Positions 17,279 to 26,075 of a stretch of DNA of 64,000 nucleotides are shown one piece after another. The DNA is from Verrucomicrobiales bacterium (GTDB lineage Bacteria; Verrucomicrobiota; Verrucomicrobiia; Limisphaerales; UBA11358). The notes under the pieces were generated by a model that saw only the letters and a program-made list of their open reading frames with translations, was not told where the DNA came from and ran no database searches. Numbering within the stretch: the stretch's first letter is position 1; each line of letters opens with the position of its first letter. The stretch spans positions 1 through 64,000 of the forward strand of contig JAQTQB010000007.1 in assembly GCA_028712475.1 (NCBI GenBank), written 5' to 3'. The position numbers were made by a program, and so were the translations under genes.

Positions 17279-17862
17279 GTATTCGCGGAACTGGTCGGAT
17301 GCGAGCCAAGCTGTTTCACGCCGTCCCACACATAAAGCACGCCTGACATAGCGGTGAACACCGCCGCGCCGAGTGCGCAATACAGGAATCCCTGCGCGCC
17401 GCGGCCTTCGTCCCATTTCAGCAAAATCCAGATGACGGCGGCCATTTGCAGCACCGTGGCGATTTTGCCGGTGAAACGCGGACGCACACCGACTTTGCCC
17501 ACGGTCATTTGGATGACAACCATGCCGGTCAGGATCAAAAGGTCGCGCCCGATGATCGTGCCGGTGAGCCACAACGGAATCTGGCCGAGAAACGGGCCGT
17601 GATTAAAACTCAACGCCACCACGCCCGACACCAGCAGCAATTTGTCCGCGAGCGGATCCAGGATTTTTCCCAGCTCGCTGATCTGGTTGTAACGCCGCGC
17701 GATGTAGCCGTCCACGCCGTCCAGGATCGCGGCGACGGCGAAGCACAGCAACGCCGCCAGCCGGTGCGCCTCGTTGCCGGAGCGGACGTAGTAAATCAGT
17801 TCCACGACGAAAAACGGAATCAGCAGGATGCGCAGAATCGTGATTTTGTTGGCGGTCGTCAT
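17254..17862 (-). CDS. pgsA: CDP-diacylglycerol-glycerol-3-phosphate 3-phosphatidyltransferase
   Basis: PgsA makes phosphatidylglycerol phosphate at the inner membrane. The CDP-alcohol phosphotransferase signature is complete: Asp48 and Asp51, Gly52, Ala55-Arg56, Gly65, Asp69 and Asp73 in LDGVDGYIARRYNQISELG and DPLADK. I chose the ATG at 17862 (MTTANKITILRILLIPFF), the standard start; the frame runs 40 codons further upstream through repeat-like sequence. That gives 202 residues with about five to six membrane segments. The tail contains PTSSANTKTTNEHE, coded by the Ty-like CGTG repeat that overlaps the stop codon region. Confidence 0.92.
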   Translation of the reverse strand: MTTANKITILRILLIPFFVVELIYYVRSGNEAHRLAALLCFAVAAILDGVDGYIARRYNQISELGKILDPLADKLLLVSGVVALSFNHGPFLGQIPLWLTGTIIGRDLLILTGMVVIQMTVGKVGVRPRFTGKIATVLQMAAVIWILLKWDEGRGAQGFLYCALGAAVFTAMSGVLYVWDGVKQLGSHPTSSANTKTTNEHE

Positions 17863-18053
17863 CACCGGAAAAGATTGGCACGGATGGCGCGGATTGGCAC
17901 GAACGGATTGTCGCGCCGTAAAAAACAACCCCTCTCCGCCTCGAATGAGGAGATGCCCTTCTCCGCGCTGGAGAAAAAGCACAACCCCGCTCGGAACATC
18001 AATCGAAGCAGTTTGCCCGCCCGGTTTTTGGAATCAAGGCAAAGCGTTACTGG

Positions 18054-18135
18054 CCGCACCGTGCGCCGCTGGTTTGACCGGTTGAAACATTCCAGACGGT
18101 TCAAGCCGATCAAGCCGACGAGCGGCACGGTGCGG
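18054..18135. repeat. Long inverted repeat, possible structured element
   Basis: The left arm CCGCACCGTGCGCCGCT (18054-18070) pairs with the right arm AGCGGCACGGTGCGG (18121-18135). The 50-base loop has its own half-complementary words (GGTTGAAAC, GGTTCAAGCC). It could be a hairpin of a mobile repeat or a non-coding RNA; nothing shows that it is transcribed. Confidence 0.5.
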
Positions 18136-18318
18136 TTTACAGCCATCCAATGCGTCTTGCTGGAAAAACATCGGACGCGTCGGCTGATGGAAACGAACCA
18201 GATGCCGGACGCCGGTTACGCTCCGGTTCCGCCTAAAAACCACGCCAAAAAGGACGGGGAGAATCAAACCTGTGATTTGGCCGTCCGCCGGAAAAGTGTC
18301 CAAAAACGTCCACTTCCC

Positions 18319-18347
18319 TTGACACAGGCTAAAAAAGGGCCAAATTC
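18319..18347 (+). promoter_or_regulatory. Possible promoter of the toxin-antitoxin pair
   Basis: TTGACA at 18319-18324 is a perfect -35 box. A 17-base gap leads to AAATTC, only a weak -10 match, five bases before the antitoxin ATG. The short leader would leave little room for a ribosome binding site, so the exact start is uncertain. Confidence 0.3.
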
Positions 18348-18352
18348 AGACC

Positions 18353-18589
18353 ATGACTGTTTTAATGACCAGCGACTTGAAGACTCGCGCCGGCGAAATT
18401 CTGGACGCGGCCAAAAACGAACCGCAGTTCATCTTCCGGGATGGACAGATTTACATGCTATCGCCGGTATATCCGTCCAGTGTGCCCACCCAACCCGACG
18501 GGTTCTTTGCTGACGCCTACGGTGAAGCGGCGGGAGAGCGGCGGCAGTTGAGGAACGCGGCGGCTCCCGTCCAAAACACACGCCGATGA
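18353..18589 (+). CDS. Antitoxin, Phd/YefM-like
   Basis: The 78-residue protein begins MTVLMTSDLKTRAGEILDAAKNE and continues FIFRDGQIYMLSPV, which has the pattern of Phd/YefM antitoxins (helix, then strand with a 'G-x-P/Y-x-x-L' turn). It would bind DNA at its N-terminus and neutralise the downstream toxin with its C-terminal tail, which here is polar and probably disordered. Its stop overlaps the toxin start by four bases, the usual arrangement. The family call is by pattern only. Confidence 0.6.
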   Translation: MTVLMTSDLKTRAGEILDAAKNEPQFIFRDGQIYMLSPVYPSSVPTQPDGFFADAYGEAAGERRQLRNAAAPVQNTRR

Positions 18590-18915
18590 ACCCCAGGCAA
18601 TTCGACATATGGAAGGCCCAGCCGGCGGGATTTGAAAAGCCTCATTGGTTTGTGATTTTAAGCGGCAGCGAACTTTGCGCGGACGAACGGGAAACAGCGG
18701 TCAACGGACTTGCCTGTTTTACGCTGCGGGGAGAACCGCTGAAAACCGACGTGCGGCTGAACGGCGCGGACGGCTTCGATCATGCGACGGTCTGCGCGTG
18801 TGATTTTTTCTTTCACCTGAAAAAATCCGAACTGCGCGCCGGGCTGGGTTCAGTGACAGTGGAACGGCGCGACCAGATCAGGAAAAAAATCCGCGAGGTG
18901 CTGCGGCTGGGTTAA
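18586..18915 (+). CDS. Toxin, PemK/MazF-like
   Basis: This 109-residue protein starts MNPRQFDIWKAQPAGFEKPHWFVILSG, similar to the G-D-I-W...R-P-vvils opening strands of MazF/PemK ribonucleases. VNGLACFTLRG and THV-like strands with HATVCACDFFFHLKKSEL and RRDQIRKKIREVLRLG at the end also fit the family. Members cut mRNA and are blocked by the upstream-encoded antitoxin. The start overlaps the antitoxin stop (ATGA). The conserved Arg of the active site is not obvious, so activity is uncertain. Confidence 0.6.
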   Translation: MNPRQFDIWKAQPAGFEKPHWFVILSGSELCADERETAVNGLACFTLRGEPLKTDVRLNGADGFDHATVCACDFFFHLKKSELRAGLGSVTVERRDQIRKKIREVLRLG

Positions 18916-18981
18916 AACACCCGCCCGGACAGTGACGCGCCGGAAATGCGGTTCAACCCGGTCAATTGGGCGATTTTAGCA

Positions 18982-19078
18982 GCTTCCATATCCAGACAAA
19001 ACAGCCGCAGCAACAGCCGGAATTTGCGCCCCGAAAGGCGCGACCGGCGAAAATAACAGTTTGGCCCCGTCATCATTG
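18982..19078 (+). repeat. 97-bp dispersed repeat, copy 2
   Basis: This has the same length as the copy at 10738-10834, with about nine mismatches and the same orientation. As with copy 1, it lies between the 3' ends of convergent genes. Confidence 0.85.
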
Positions 19079-19182
19079 GCTTTATACAGCTTTCTCATGG
19101 GCTTAACTAGTCTTGAACCTAACTTTATTACGATGTGGTTTGTGCTTCAATTGTAATCAGGAGCGCCCCTGTCCCGGTTGCC

Positions 19183-19256
19183 GTTTTCGGCGTCGCGCCG
19201 AAAACCCGTCAACCAACTGATTTGTCCAACGCGGTTTCGGGCGCGACGCCCGAAAC
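19183..19256. repeat. Two sequence-related perfect hairpins in tandem
   Basis: The first hairpin (19183-19205) has arms GTTTTCGGCG and CGCCGAAAAC with loop TCG. The second (19234-19256) has arms GTTTCGGGCG and CGCCCGAAAC with loop CGA. They are variants of one element and end 33 bases before the stop of the methyltransferase gene. They could terminate transcription or be a REP-like pair. Confidence 0.75.
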
Positions 19257-19288
19257 GGCACGCGCGACGCGTGCGCTCCCCCCATGCG

Positions 19289-20419
<1,131 letters not shown>

Positions 20420-20448
20420 TAGCTAGTGTGCAGCCAGCGAAAGGAACT

Positions 20449-21546
20449 ATGGCGAAAATAGATGCATTTTTCAATTTGATGTTTGAGCAGAAAGCGTCCG
20501 ACCTGCACATGGCTTCGGGCAATCCGCCCATGCTGCGCATCAACGGCGAACTTCAACGCGTGGATTATCCGCCGCTGGAAAGCGACGCGCTCAAGACGAT
20601 GCTTTACGAAATCGCGCCGGATTACAAAATCAAACTGTTCGAGGAGACAGGTGACGTGGACTTCGGCTATGAAATCCCGAAAATCTCGCGCTTCCGTGTC
20701 AATTTTTTCAACCAGAAGAACGGCATCGGCGCGGTGTTCCGGCAGATCCCCAGCCGCGTGCTGTCATTTGAAGATTTTGAAAAGTTCGAGGCGCCCCTGC
20801 CCGCCGTGCTGAAAAAGTTCTGCACGCTCAACCGCGGACTTGTCGTCGTGACCGGGCCGACCGGTTCGGGCAAATCCACGACGCTTGCGGCAATGGTGGA
20901 TTACTGCAATAAGAACCGCAAAGACCACATCATCACGGTGGAAGACCCGATTGAATTTGTCCACGAAAGCAAGAGCAGCCTCGTGAACCACCGCGAAGTC
21001 GGAATCCATACGAAATCGTTTGCCGCCGCCTTGCGCGGGGCGTTGCGCGAAGACCCGGACATTTTGCTCGTCGGGGAAATGCGCGATCTGGAGACGATTG
21101 AACTGGCGATCACCGCCGCCGCGACGGGGCATCTGGTTTTCGGCACGTTGCACACGCAAAGCGCGGCCAAGACGGTTGACCGTATCATTGACGTTTTTCC
21201 CGCCGACCAGCAGAACAAGATCCGCCAGACGCTTTCTGAAGCGTTGAAGGGCGTCGTCGCGCAGACATTATTTAAGCGGAGCGACAAGAAAGGCCGGATA
21301 GCCGCGTTTGAAATTTTGGTCTTTAACACCGCCATCGCCAACCTCGTGCGCGAAGGCAAGACGCACCAGATCGCGGGCATGATCCAAGTCGGCAAAAAAC
21401 AGGGCAACCAGCCGCTGGACGATCATATCATGGAACACGTCCGCATGAAGCGGATCACGCCGGAGGACGCCTACGACAAGGCGCTGGACAAGAAAAAATT
21501 CCGCGGGATGCTCGCGCACCCGCCGGAGGATGAAGACTCCATTTGA
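20449..21546 (+). CDS. pilT: PilT-type twitching motility ATPase
   Basis: PilT powers type IV pilus retraction. The start is the ATG at 20449, which has a ribosome binding site GAAAGGA four bases upstream; a GTG 21 bases earlier is less likely. The 365-residue protein has the N-terminal PAS-like part (KASDLHMASGNPPMLRINGEL), Walker A GPTGSGKST near residue 134, the Asp box EDPIEFVHE near 165, Walker B ILLVGEMRDLET near 207 and the His box FGTLHTQSAAKTVDRIIDVF. It is followed by a second pilT-like gene four bases later. Such PilT/PilU-like pairs work on the same pilus machine. Confidence 0.93.
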   Translation: MAKIDAFFNLMFEQKASDLHMASGNPPMLRINGELQRVDYPPLESDALKTMLYEIAPDYKIKLFEETGDVDFGYEIPKISRFRVNFFNQKNGIGAVFRQIPSRVLSFEDFEKFEAPLPAVLKKFCTLNRGLVVVTGPTGSGKSTTLAAMVDYCNKNRKDHIITVEDPIEFVHESKSSLVNHREVGIHTKSFAAALRGALREDPDILLVGEMRDLETIELAITAAATGHLVFGTLHTQSAAKTVDRIIDVFPADQQNKIRQTLSEALKGVVAQTLFKRSDKKGRIAAFEILVFNTAIANLVREGKTHQIAGMIQVGKKQGNQPLDDHIMEHVRMKRITPEDAYDKALDKKKFRGMLAHPPEDEDSI

Positions 21547-21549
21547 ATT

Positions 21550-22782
21550 ATGCGGAGACCAGAATTAGACCAGATTTTGATGACGATGCTGGCGTCGCAG
21601 CCGGAAGTCTCCGACGTTTTGTTCACCGTGGGACGCCCGCCACAGGTCGAAGCCTACGGCGAGCTAAAACCTGTCACCTTTGATCCGCCGATTGAAAAGC
21701 TCTCGCCCTTCCAGATTGAAACCATCGCGCAGAACATCATCGGCGACAACCTCTGGCAGATCGAGGATCTGCTGCGCCACGGTTCGTGCGACGCTTCCTA
21801 CGCGCTTTCGGACAAGGCGCGTTTCCGCGTCAATGTTTTTGCCCAACGCGGAAATTATTCCATCGTCTGCCGCCAGCTCAACACGAGCATCCCGACGTTG
21901 GAAAAATTAAAGATGCCGGAAATCATGCGGGAGATTCCCCGGGAAAAAACCGGGTTGATCCTCGTCACTGGCGCGACCGGCTCCGGCAAGTCCACCACCC
22001 TGGCCGCCGTTCTGGATCAGATCAACGGAACCAAGCCGGTTCACATCGTCACGCTTGAAGACCCGATTGAATACATCCACCAGCACAAGACCGCCACGTT
22101 CAACCAGCGCGAACTCGGCACGGATTTTGACAGCTACGCCAACGGCCTGCGGGCCGCGTTGCGCCAGGCGCCGAAGGTCATCCTTGTCGGTGAAATGCGC
22201 GACCGCGACACGGTAAAAATAGCCTTGAGCGCGGCGGAAACCGGCCACCTTGTATTGAGCACGCTGCACACCATCAACGCCGGCGACACCATCAACCGCA
22301 TCCTTGGCATGTTTGAGCCGGAAGAGCAGGAGCAGGTCCGCCTGCGCCTGGCGGACACGTTGCGCTGGGTGGTCAGCCAGCGGCTCGCGCCAAAGGTTGG
22401 CGGAGGGCGCTGTGCGCTGCTCGAAATCATGGGCTCCAACCTCCGCACGCAGGAATCCATCCGGCTGGGCGAAAGCGAAGGAAGGACTTTTTACGAGATC
22501 ATTGAGTCCAGTTATCCGTTTGGCTGGCGAACGTTTGACAACGCATGCCTTGAAGCCTACGAACAAGGTATCATCACCGAGGAAATCGCCCTGCACTACT
22601 GCACCAAGCGCAGCGCCGTCGCCCGCGGCATTGACAACATCAAAAAGACACGCGGCGAACTCACCGAAACCGCCGGTTCGTTGCGGATGAAGGCCCCCAT
22701 CGTCACCCATACGGCCAGCAAATCCTCCAGCAAATCCGGCGACACCGCTGCGGCCCCGCCGCCGCTGCTCAAAACCAAATAA
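21550..22782 (+). CDS. Second PilT/PilU-type ATPase
   Basis: This 410-residue hexameric secretion ATPase is related to the preceding gene: Walker A GATGSGKST near residue 140, Asp box EDPIEYIHQ near 170, Walker B ILVGEMRDRDTV near 213 and His box LSTLHTINAGDTINRIL. The N-terminus (QPEVSDVLFTVGRPPQVEAYGEL) and a longer, Lys/Ser/Pro-rich C-terminal tail after residue 370 distinguish it from canonical PilT. The tail is probably disordered. The two ATPases and the small receiver-like gene behind them (2 bases gap) form one operon. Confidence 0.9.
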   Translation: MRRPELDQILMTMLASQPEVSDVLFTVGRPPQVEAYGELKPVTFDPPIEKLSPFQIETIAQNIIGDNLWQIEDLLRHGSCDASYALSDKARFRVNVFAQRGNYSIVCRQLNTSIPTLEKLKMPEIMREIPREKTGLILVTGATGSGKSTTLAAVLDQINGTKPVHIVTLEDPIEYIHQHKTATFNQRELGTDFDSYANGLRAALRQAPKVILVGEMRDRDTVKIALSAAETGHLVLSTLHTINAGDTINRILGMFEPEEQEQVRLRLADTLRWVVSQRLAPKVGGGRCALLEIMGSNLRTQESIRLGESEGRTFYEIIESSYPFGWRTFDNACLEAYEQGIITEEIALHYCTKRSAVARGIDNIKKTRGELTETAGSLRMKAPIVTHTASKSSSKSGDTAAAPPPLLKTK

Positions 22783-22784
22783 TT

Positions 22785-23258
22785 ATGACTGGTTCATTCG
22801 ATTTCGTCAGCACCGAGGACAAACCGGCCTTGATCGCCTTTTCCACGCCGGAGTGGCTGGAGGCCGCCAAGACCGCGCTCCGCGAACTGGGATACAAAGT
22901 CCACACCGCCGCCACGCACAGCGATTTTCTCGTGCGGTTCGGCCAGGTGCATTATCAGGTCGTCATCATCGAGGAACTTTTTGCGGCGAACACGATTGAG
23001 GAGAACCTCACCCTTCAGGCGTTGCAAGCCATGCCAGTCAACCAGCGCCGCCACGCCACCATTTTTCTGCTCGGCGAATCGTTCCAGACCTTCACGCCCA
23101 TGGAAGCCTTCAAGCACAGCGTCCACGCCGTCATCAGCAGCTCCGAGATGTTCCTGGTCAAGCAACTGATCGAAAAAGCCGTGGCCGACAACAATCTTTT
23201 CCTCCAAAGCTTCCGCGAAGTCCAGAACCGCGTTTACACCAGCGCCACCCGCGTGTGA
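22785..23258 (+). CDS. Degenerate receiver-like protein behind the PilT pair
   Basis: The 157-residue protein has alternating strands and helices like a response regulator receiver: PALIAFS, YKVHTAATHSDFLVRF, YQVVIIEELF, HATIFLLG and VHAVISSSEMFLVKQLIEKAV. The phospho-acceptor position after the third strand reads EEL instead of a lone Asp, and the conserved Lys is not evident, so it is probably a pseudo-receiver that works by protein contact. The start is two bases after the second pilT gene. A role in controlling pilus retraction is an inference from position. Confidence 0.55.
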   Translation: MTGSFDFVSTEDKPALIAFSTPEWLEAAKTALRELGYKVHTAATHSDFLVRFGQVHYQVVIIEELFAANTIEENLTLQALQAMPVNQRRHATIFLLGESFQTFTPMEAFKHSVHAVISSSEMFLVKQLIEKAVADNNLFLQSFREVQNRVYTSATRV

Positions 23259-23289
23259 CGCCGGTCTCCCCTGCAGTTTTTTAAACGGC

Positions 23290-24033
23290 ATGATTCGGCT
23301 CGATCAAGCCCTGGTTGAACGCGGCCTTTGTGAAAGCCGTGAAAAGGCCAGACGCGCCATCCTTGCCGGCCAGGTCCGCATCAATGCCCAGCCCGCGCGC
23401 AAGGCGAGCGATTCCGTGAAGCCCGATGACACGCTGACGTTGGACGCGCCGGAAAAATATGTCAGCCGGGGCGGCCACAAACTCGAACACGCCCTGCTCC
23501 ACTTCAAACTCGATGTCGCCGGACTCACCGTGCTTGACCTCGGCGCGTCCACCGGCGGTTTCACCGACTGCCTGCTGCAGCACGGCGCGGCCAGGGTATT
23601 TGCCGTGGATGTCGGGCAGGGCCAGCTTGCCTGGAAACTACGGGGCGACCCGCGCGTCGTCGTCATGGAAAAAACCAACGCCCGCCATCTGAAAATCGGG
23701 CAGATGCCACAACCGTTCGCGCCTGCCGACCTGGCCGTGATTGACTGCTCGTTCATCTCGTTGAAAAAAATCTTGCCGACCGCGATTGCATTATTGAAAA
23801 CAGACGGCAAAATTGTCGCGCTGGTCAAACCGCAGTTCGAGGCGGGCAAAACGGAAGTGGACAAGGGCCGCGGCGTCATCAGCGATCCGGCCATCCACGA
23901 ACGCGTGTTGAAGGAACTGGAAGAATTCATCGCCGCGCAGCCGGATCTGGACTGGCGCGGCACAACGGAATCGCCGCTCCTCGGCCCGGCTGGCAACAAA
24001 GAATTTTTGGTGTTGATTGAAAAAAAACGCTGA
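23290..24033 (+). CDS. tlyA: TlyA family rRNA 2'-O-methyltransferase
   Basis: Relatives methylate cytidine 2'-OH in 16S and/or 23S rRNA and were once called hemolysins. An S4 RNA-binding domain (IRLDQALVERGLCESREKARRAI) fills residues 1-60. The FtsJ-like domain follows, with the SAM loop VLDLGASTGGFTDCLL at about 83, ADLAVIDCSFISLKKIL at about 150 and VALVKPQFEAG at about 176. The full length of 247 residues is typical. The 3' end overlaps nadK by 17 bases; this tlyA-nadK pairing is common in many bacteria. Confidence 0.93.
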   Translation: MIRLDQALVERGLCESREKARRAILAGQVRINAQPARKASDSVKPDDTLTLDAPEKYVSRGGHKLEHALLHFKLDVAGLTVLDLGASTGGFTDCLLQHGAARVFAVDVGQGQLAWKLRGDPRVVVMEKTNARHLKIGQMPQPFAPADLAVIDCSFISLKKILPTAIALLKTDGKIVALVKPQFEAGKTEVDKGRGVISDPAIHERVLKELEEFIAAQPDLDWRGTTESPLLGPAGNKEFLVLIEKKR

Positions 24034-24901
24034 CCAAATCAGGCGCATCGGGCTCATCGGCAATTCCGAGAAGTCCTCGCGCGCCGATGTCCTCCGCCGC
24101 GCCGCGCAGCTTATCCAGCGCGCCGGCCGCAAGGTTTTCTGCGACGTTGAAACCGCCCGGCTCGCCAGGCTGAAAGTCCCCACGTTTGCCGACGCCGCCA
24201 CGCTGGCGCGCGAAGTGGATCTGCTGCTGGTTTTCGGCGGCGACGGCACCATGCTCCATGTCGCCCGTGCCATCGCCGGTTCGTCCACGCCCATGCTCGG
24301 CGTCAATATCGGCGGGCTGGGGTTTCTCACCGGCGTGCCCTCGGATGAACTGGCGGGCGCGTTGAAATGCGTGTGGAACGGTGAATTCAGATACGAGTCG
24401 CGCGCCCTGATCGAGACGAGCGGACGTTGCAACGGCAAAAAAATTGTCGAGTCGGCGCTCAACGACATCGTCGTCAGCCGCGGCGCTGTTTCCCGGCTCA
24501 TCAGCCTGGACGTGAGCGTGGACGGCGAACTCATCACCCGCTACCGCTGCGACGGTCTCATCATCAGTTCGCCCACCGGTTCGACCGCCTATTCACTGTC
24601 AGCGGGCGGCGCGGTGGTTTTGCCCACGGCGGAAGTGTTTGCCATGACGCCGATCTGCCCGCACGCGCTCTCGAACCGTTCCATCATTTTGCCGCTGTCT
24701 TCAAAAATCCGCGTCAAGGCCATCAGTCCGCTGCCCTCGACCATCTTGAGCGTGGATGGACAGTTCGTCGGCGAACTGGACGCGGGCGATGAAGTCATCA
24801 TCCGCCGCAGCCGGCGCACCATCCGGCTGGTGCATCTGGCGGACAATTCATTTCTGGAAGCCTTGCGCCGCAAATTGCAATGGCGCGGAACGTATCTCTG
24901 A
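24017..24901 (+). CDS. nadK: NAD kinase
   Basis: This enzyme phosphorylates NAD to NADP. The motif LLVFGGDGTMLHVAR near residue 72 has the catalytic GGDG. NIGGLGFLTG follows, and SALNDIVVSRGAVSRLI contains the NE/D motif in the form ALND. DGLIISSPTGSTAYSLSAGG completes the active site. The length of 294 is normal. It starts inside the end of tlyA and a hairpin repeat follows its stop. Confidence 0.95.
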   Translation: MKKNADQIRRIGLIGNSEKSSRADVLRRAAQLIQRAGRKVFCDVETARLARLKVPTFADAATLAREVDLLLVFGGDGTMLHVARAIAGSSTPMLGVNIGGLGFLTGVPSDELAGALKCVWNGEFRYESRALIETSGRCNGKKIVESALNDIVVSRGAVSRLISLDVSVDGELITRYRCDGLIISSPTGSTAYSLSAGGAVVLPTAEVFAMTPICPHALSNRSIILPLSSKIRVKAISPLPSTILSVDGQFVGELDAGDEVIIRRSRRTIRLVHLADNSFLEALRRKLQWRGTYL

Positions 24902-24902
24902 A

Positions 24903-24989
24903 AGGATGAAGTTTGAATTATGAAGGATGAAATAGATTTTATTTGCCGGGCTTCAAAATTTCATCCTTCATCATTCATCCTTCATCATT
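24903..24989. repeat. Inverted array of 7-bp words after nadK
   Basis: GGATGAA/TGAAGGATGAAAT words on the left are complementary to ATTTCATCCTTCATC on the right, and the right side repeats CATCCTT/CATCATT at 7-bp spacing. The pair can fold into a stem of 14 or more base pairs between nadK and the LacI gene, perhaps acting as a terminator. Confidence 0.8.
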
Positions 24990-24994
24990 AAAAA

Positions 24995-26020
24995 ATGGTC
25001 CGCCTTAAAGACATCGCCCAGCACGTTGGCGTTTCGATCATGACGGTATCGAAGGCGTTGCGCGACGCGCCGGATGTTTCCGCCGCCACGAAGGCCAGCA
25101 TCAAGAGCGTCGCCCGGCAGATGGGCTACGTCCCGGATTCCAGCGCGCAAGGCCTCCGCACCAAGACCACCAAGCTGTTCGGCCTGCTCATACCGGCCGT
25201 CGCCAACCCGGTTTATGCTCGCATGGTCATGGCCATTGAAGAGCGCGCCCACGAACTTGGCTACGATATTTTGTTCGCGCATTCGCTCAACAAGCCGGAA
25301 CGCGAGGAACTTTGCCTGCGCCGTTTTCTGTCACGCCGCGTGGACGGGCTGTTCGTCTCGCCGGTTTATCGTTTTGAAGCCGAGGCGCGAATTTACCAGG
25401 AAGTGCTGGCAAGCAAAACGCCGGTGGTGCTGCTCGGCCCGCCCGCCCCTTTTTGCAAATTGTTCGTCAGCGTGGAAATCGAGGAACTCATCGCGAGCTA
25501 CACCGCCACGCAACATCTGCTGAAGCTCGGCCACAAACACATCGCCTATCTCACCGGCCCGCCGACCGCGCCGTGGGCGCACGAGCGTTTTGAAGGATAC
25601 CGCCGCGCCTTGCGTGAAGCGGGGCTGGACGTGGACGACAAGCTGGTGTTTCAATCCGGCAGCACGATTGAAGACGGGACGAAAGCCGCGCTGCAGATGC
25701 TCAATGAAGGCTGCCGCGCGACCGCCGTGCAGGCCGTCAGCGACCTCGTGGCCATCGGCTGCGCGAGCGCCCTGCTCTCCCAGGGCCTGAAAATCCCCGA
25801 GGATATTTCGCTGGTCGGCTTCGGCAACATTCTGACGGCGGAATATTTTCACGTGCCGCTGACAACCATCCGCCAGCCGAAATTCCGGCTTGGAACAGCG
25901 GCGGTGGATATGATGATGAGTTTGATCCGCGGCGAGAAAGTTCAATCCAAACGGCTGCCCGCCGAATTGATCGAACGCAAAAGCACGGCGGCCCCCCGCG
26001 CGACAAGCCAGTCGAAATAA
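24995..26020 (+). CDS. LacI family transcriptional regulator
   Basis: The N-terminal helix-turn-helix VRLKDIAQHVGVSIMTVSKALRDAPDVS is the LacI signature and the hinge helix follows near residue 50. Residues 60-341 form the periplasmic-binding-protein-like effector domain (LFGLLIPAVANPVYARMV, AYLTGPPTAPWAHERFEGYR, ISLVGFGN). It would repress a sugar gene set and respond to a sugar. The target is unknown; none of its neighbours is a sugar gene. The palindrome at 938 does not have the usual CG centre of LacI operators, so I do not link the two. Confidence 0.9.
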   Translation: MVRLKDIAQHVGVSIMTVSKALRDAPDVSAATKASIKSVARQMGYVPDSSAQGLRTKTTKLFGLLIPAVANPVYARMVMAIEERAHELGYDILFAHSLNKPEREELCLRRFLSRRVDGLFVSPVYRFEAEARIYQEVLASKTPVVLLGPPAPFCKLFVSVEIEELIASYTATQHLLKLGHKHIAYLTGPPTAPWAHERFEGYRRALREAGLDVDDKLVFQSGSTIEDGTKAALQMLNEGCRATAVQAVSDLVAIGCASALLSQGLKIPEDISLVGFGNILTAEYFHVPLTTIRQPKFRLGTAAVDMMMSLIRGEKVQSKRLPAELIERKSTAAPRATSQSK

Positions 26021-26075
26021 TTTCCGTTCTTGCGATTCTGCACGCGGACTTTAAGCTTTCCGCCGTTTCTATTTT

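Larger units (their letters stand above)
17863..18352. other. 490-bp intergenic region with inverted repeat
   Basis: This gap lies between divergently oriented pgsA and the toxin-antitoxin pair. It contains a CTCTCC-type repeat near 17935-17990 and a long inverted repeat at 18054-18135. Frames here are short and low-complexity. I see no gene. Confidence 0.5.
18916..19288. other. Intergenic region with 97-bp repeat and two hairpins
   Basis: This 373-base gap between convergent genes carries copy 2 of the 97-bp repeat (18982-19078) and two related hairpins (19183-19205 and 19234-19256). No gene is visible. Confidence 0.6.

Noticed and set aside
24995-26020. LacI protein as regulator of the 1028-8832 sugar locus
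   Set aside because: It lies more than 16 kb away and the palindrome at 938 lacks the central CG of typical LacI-family operators, so there is no sequence evidence for the link.
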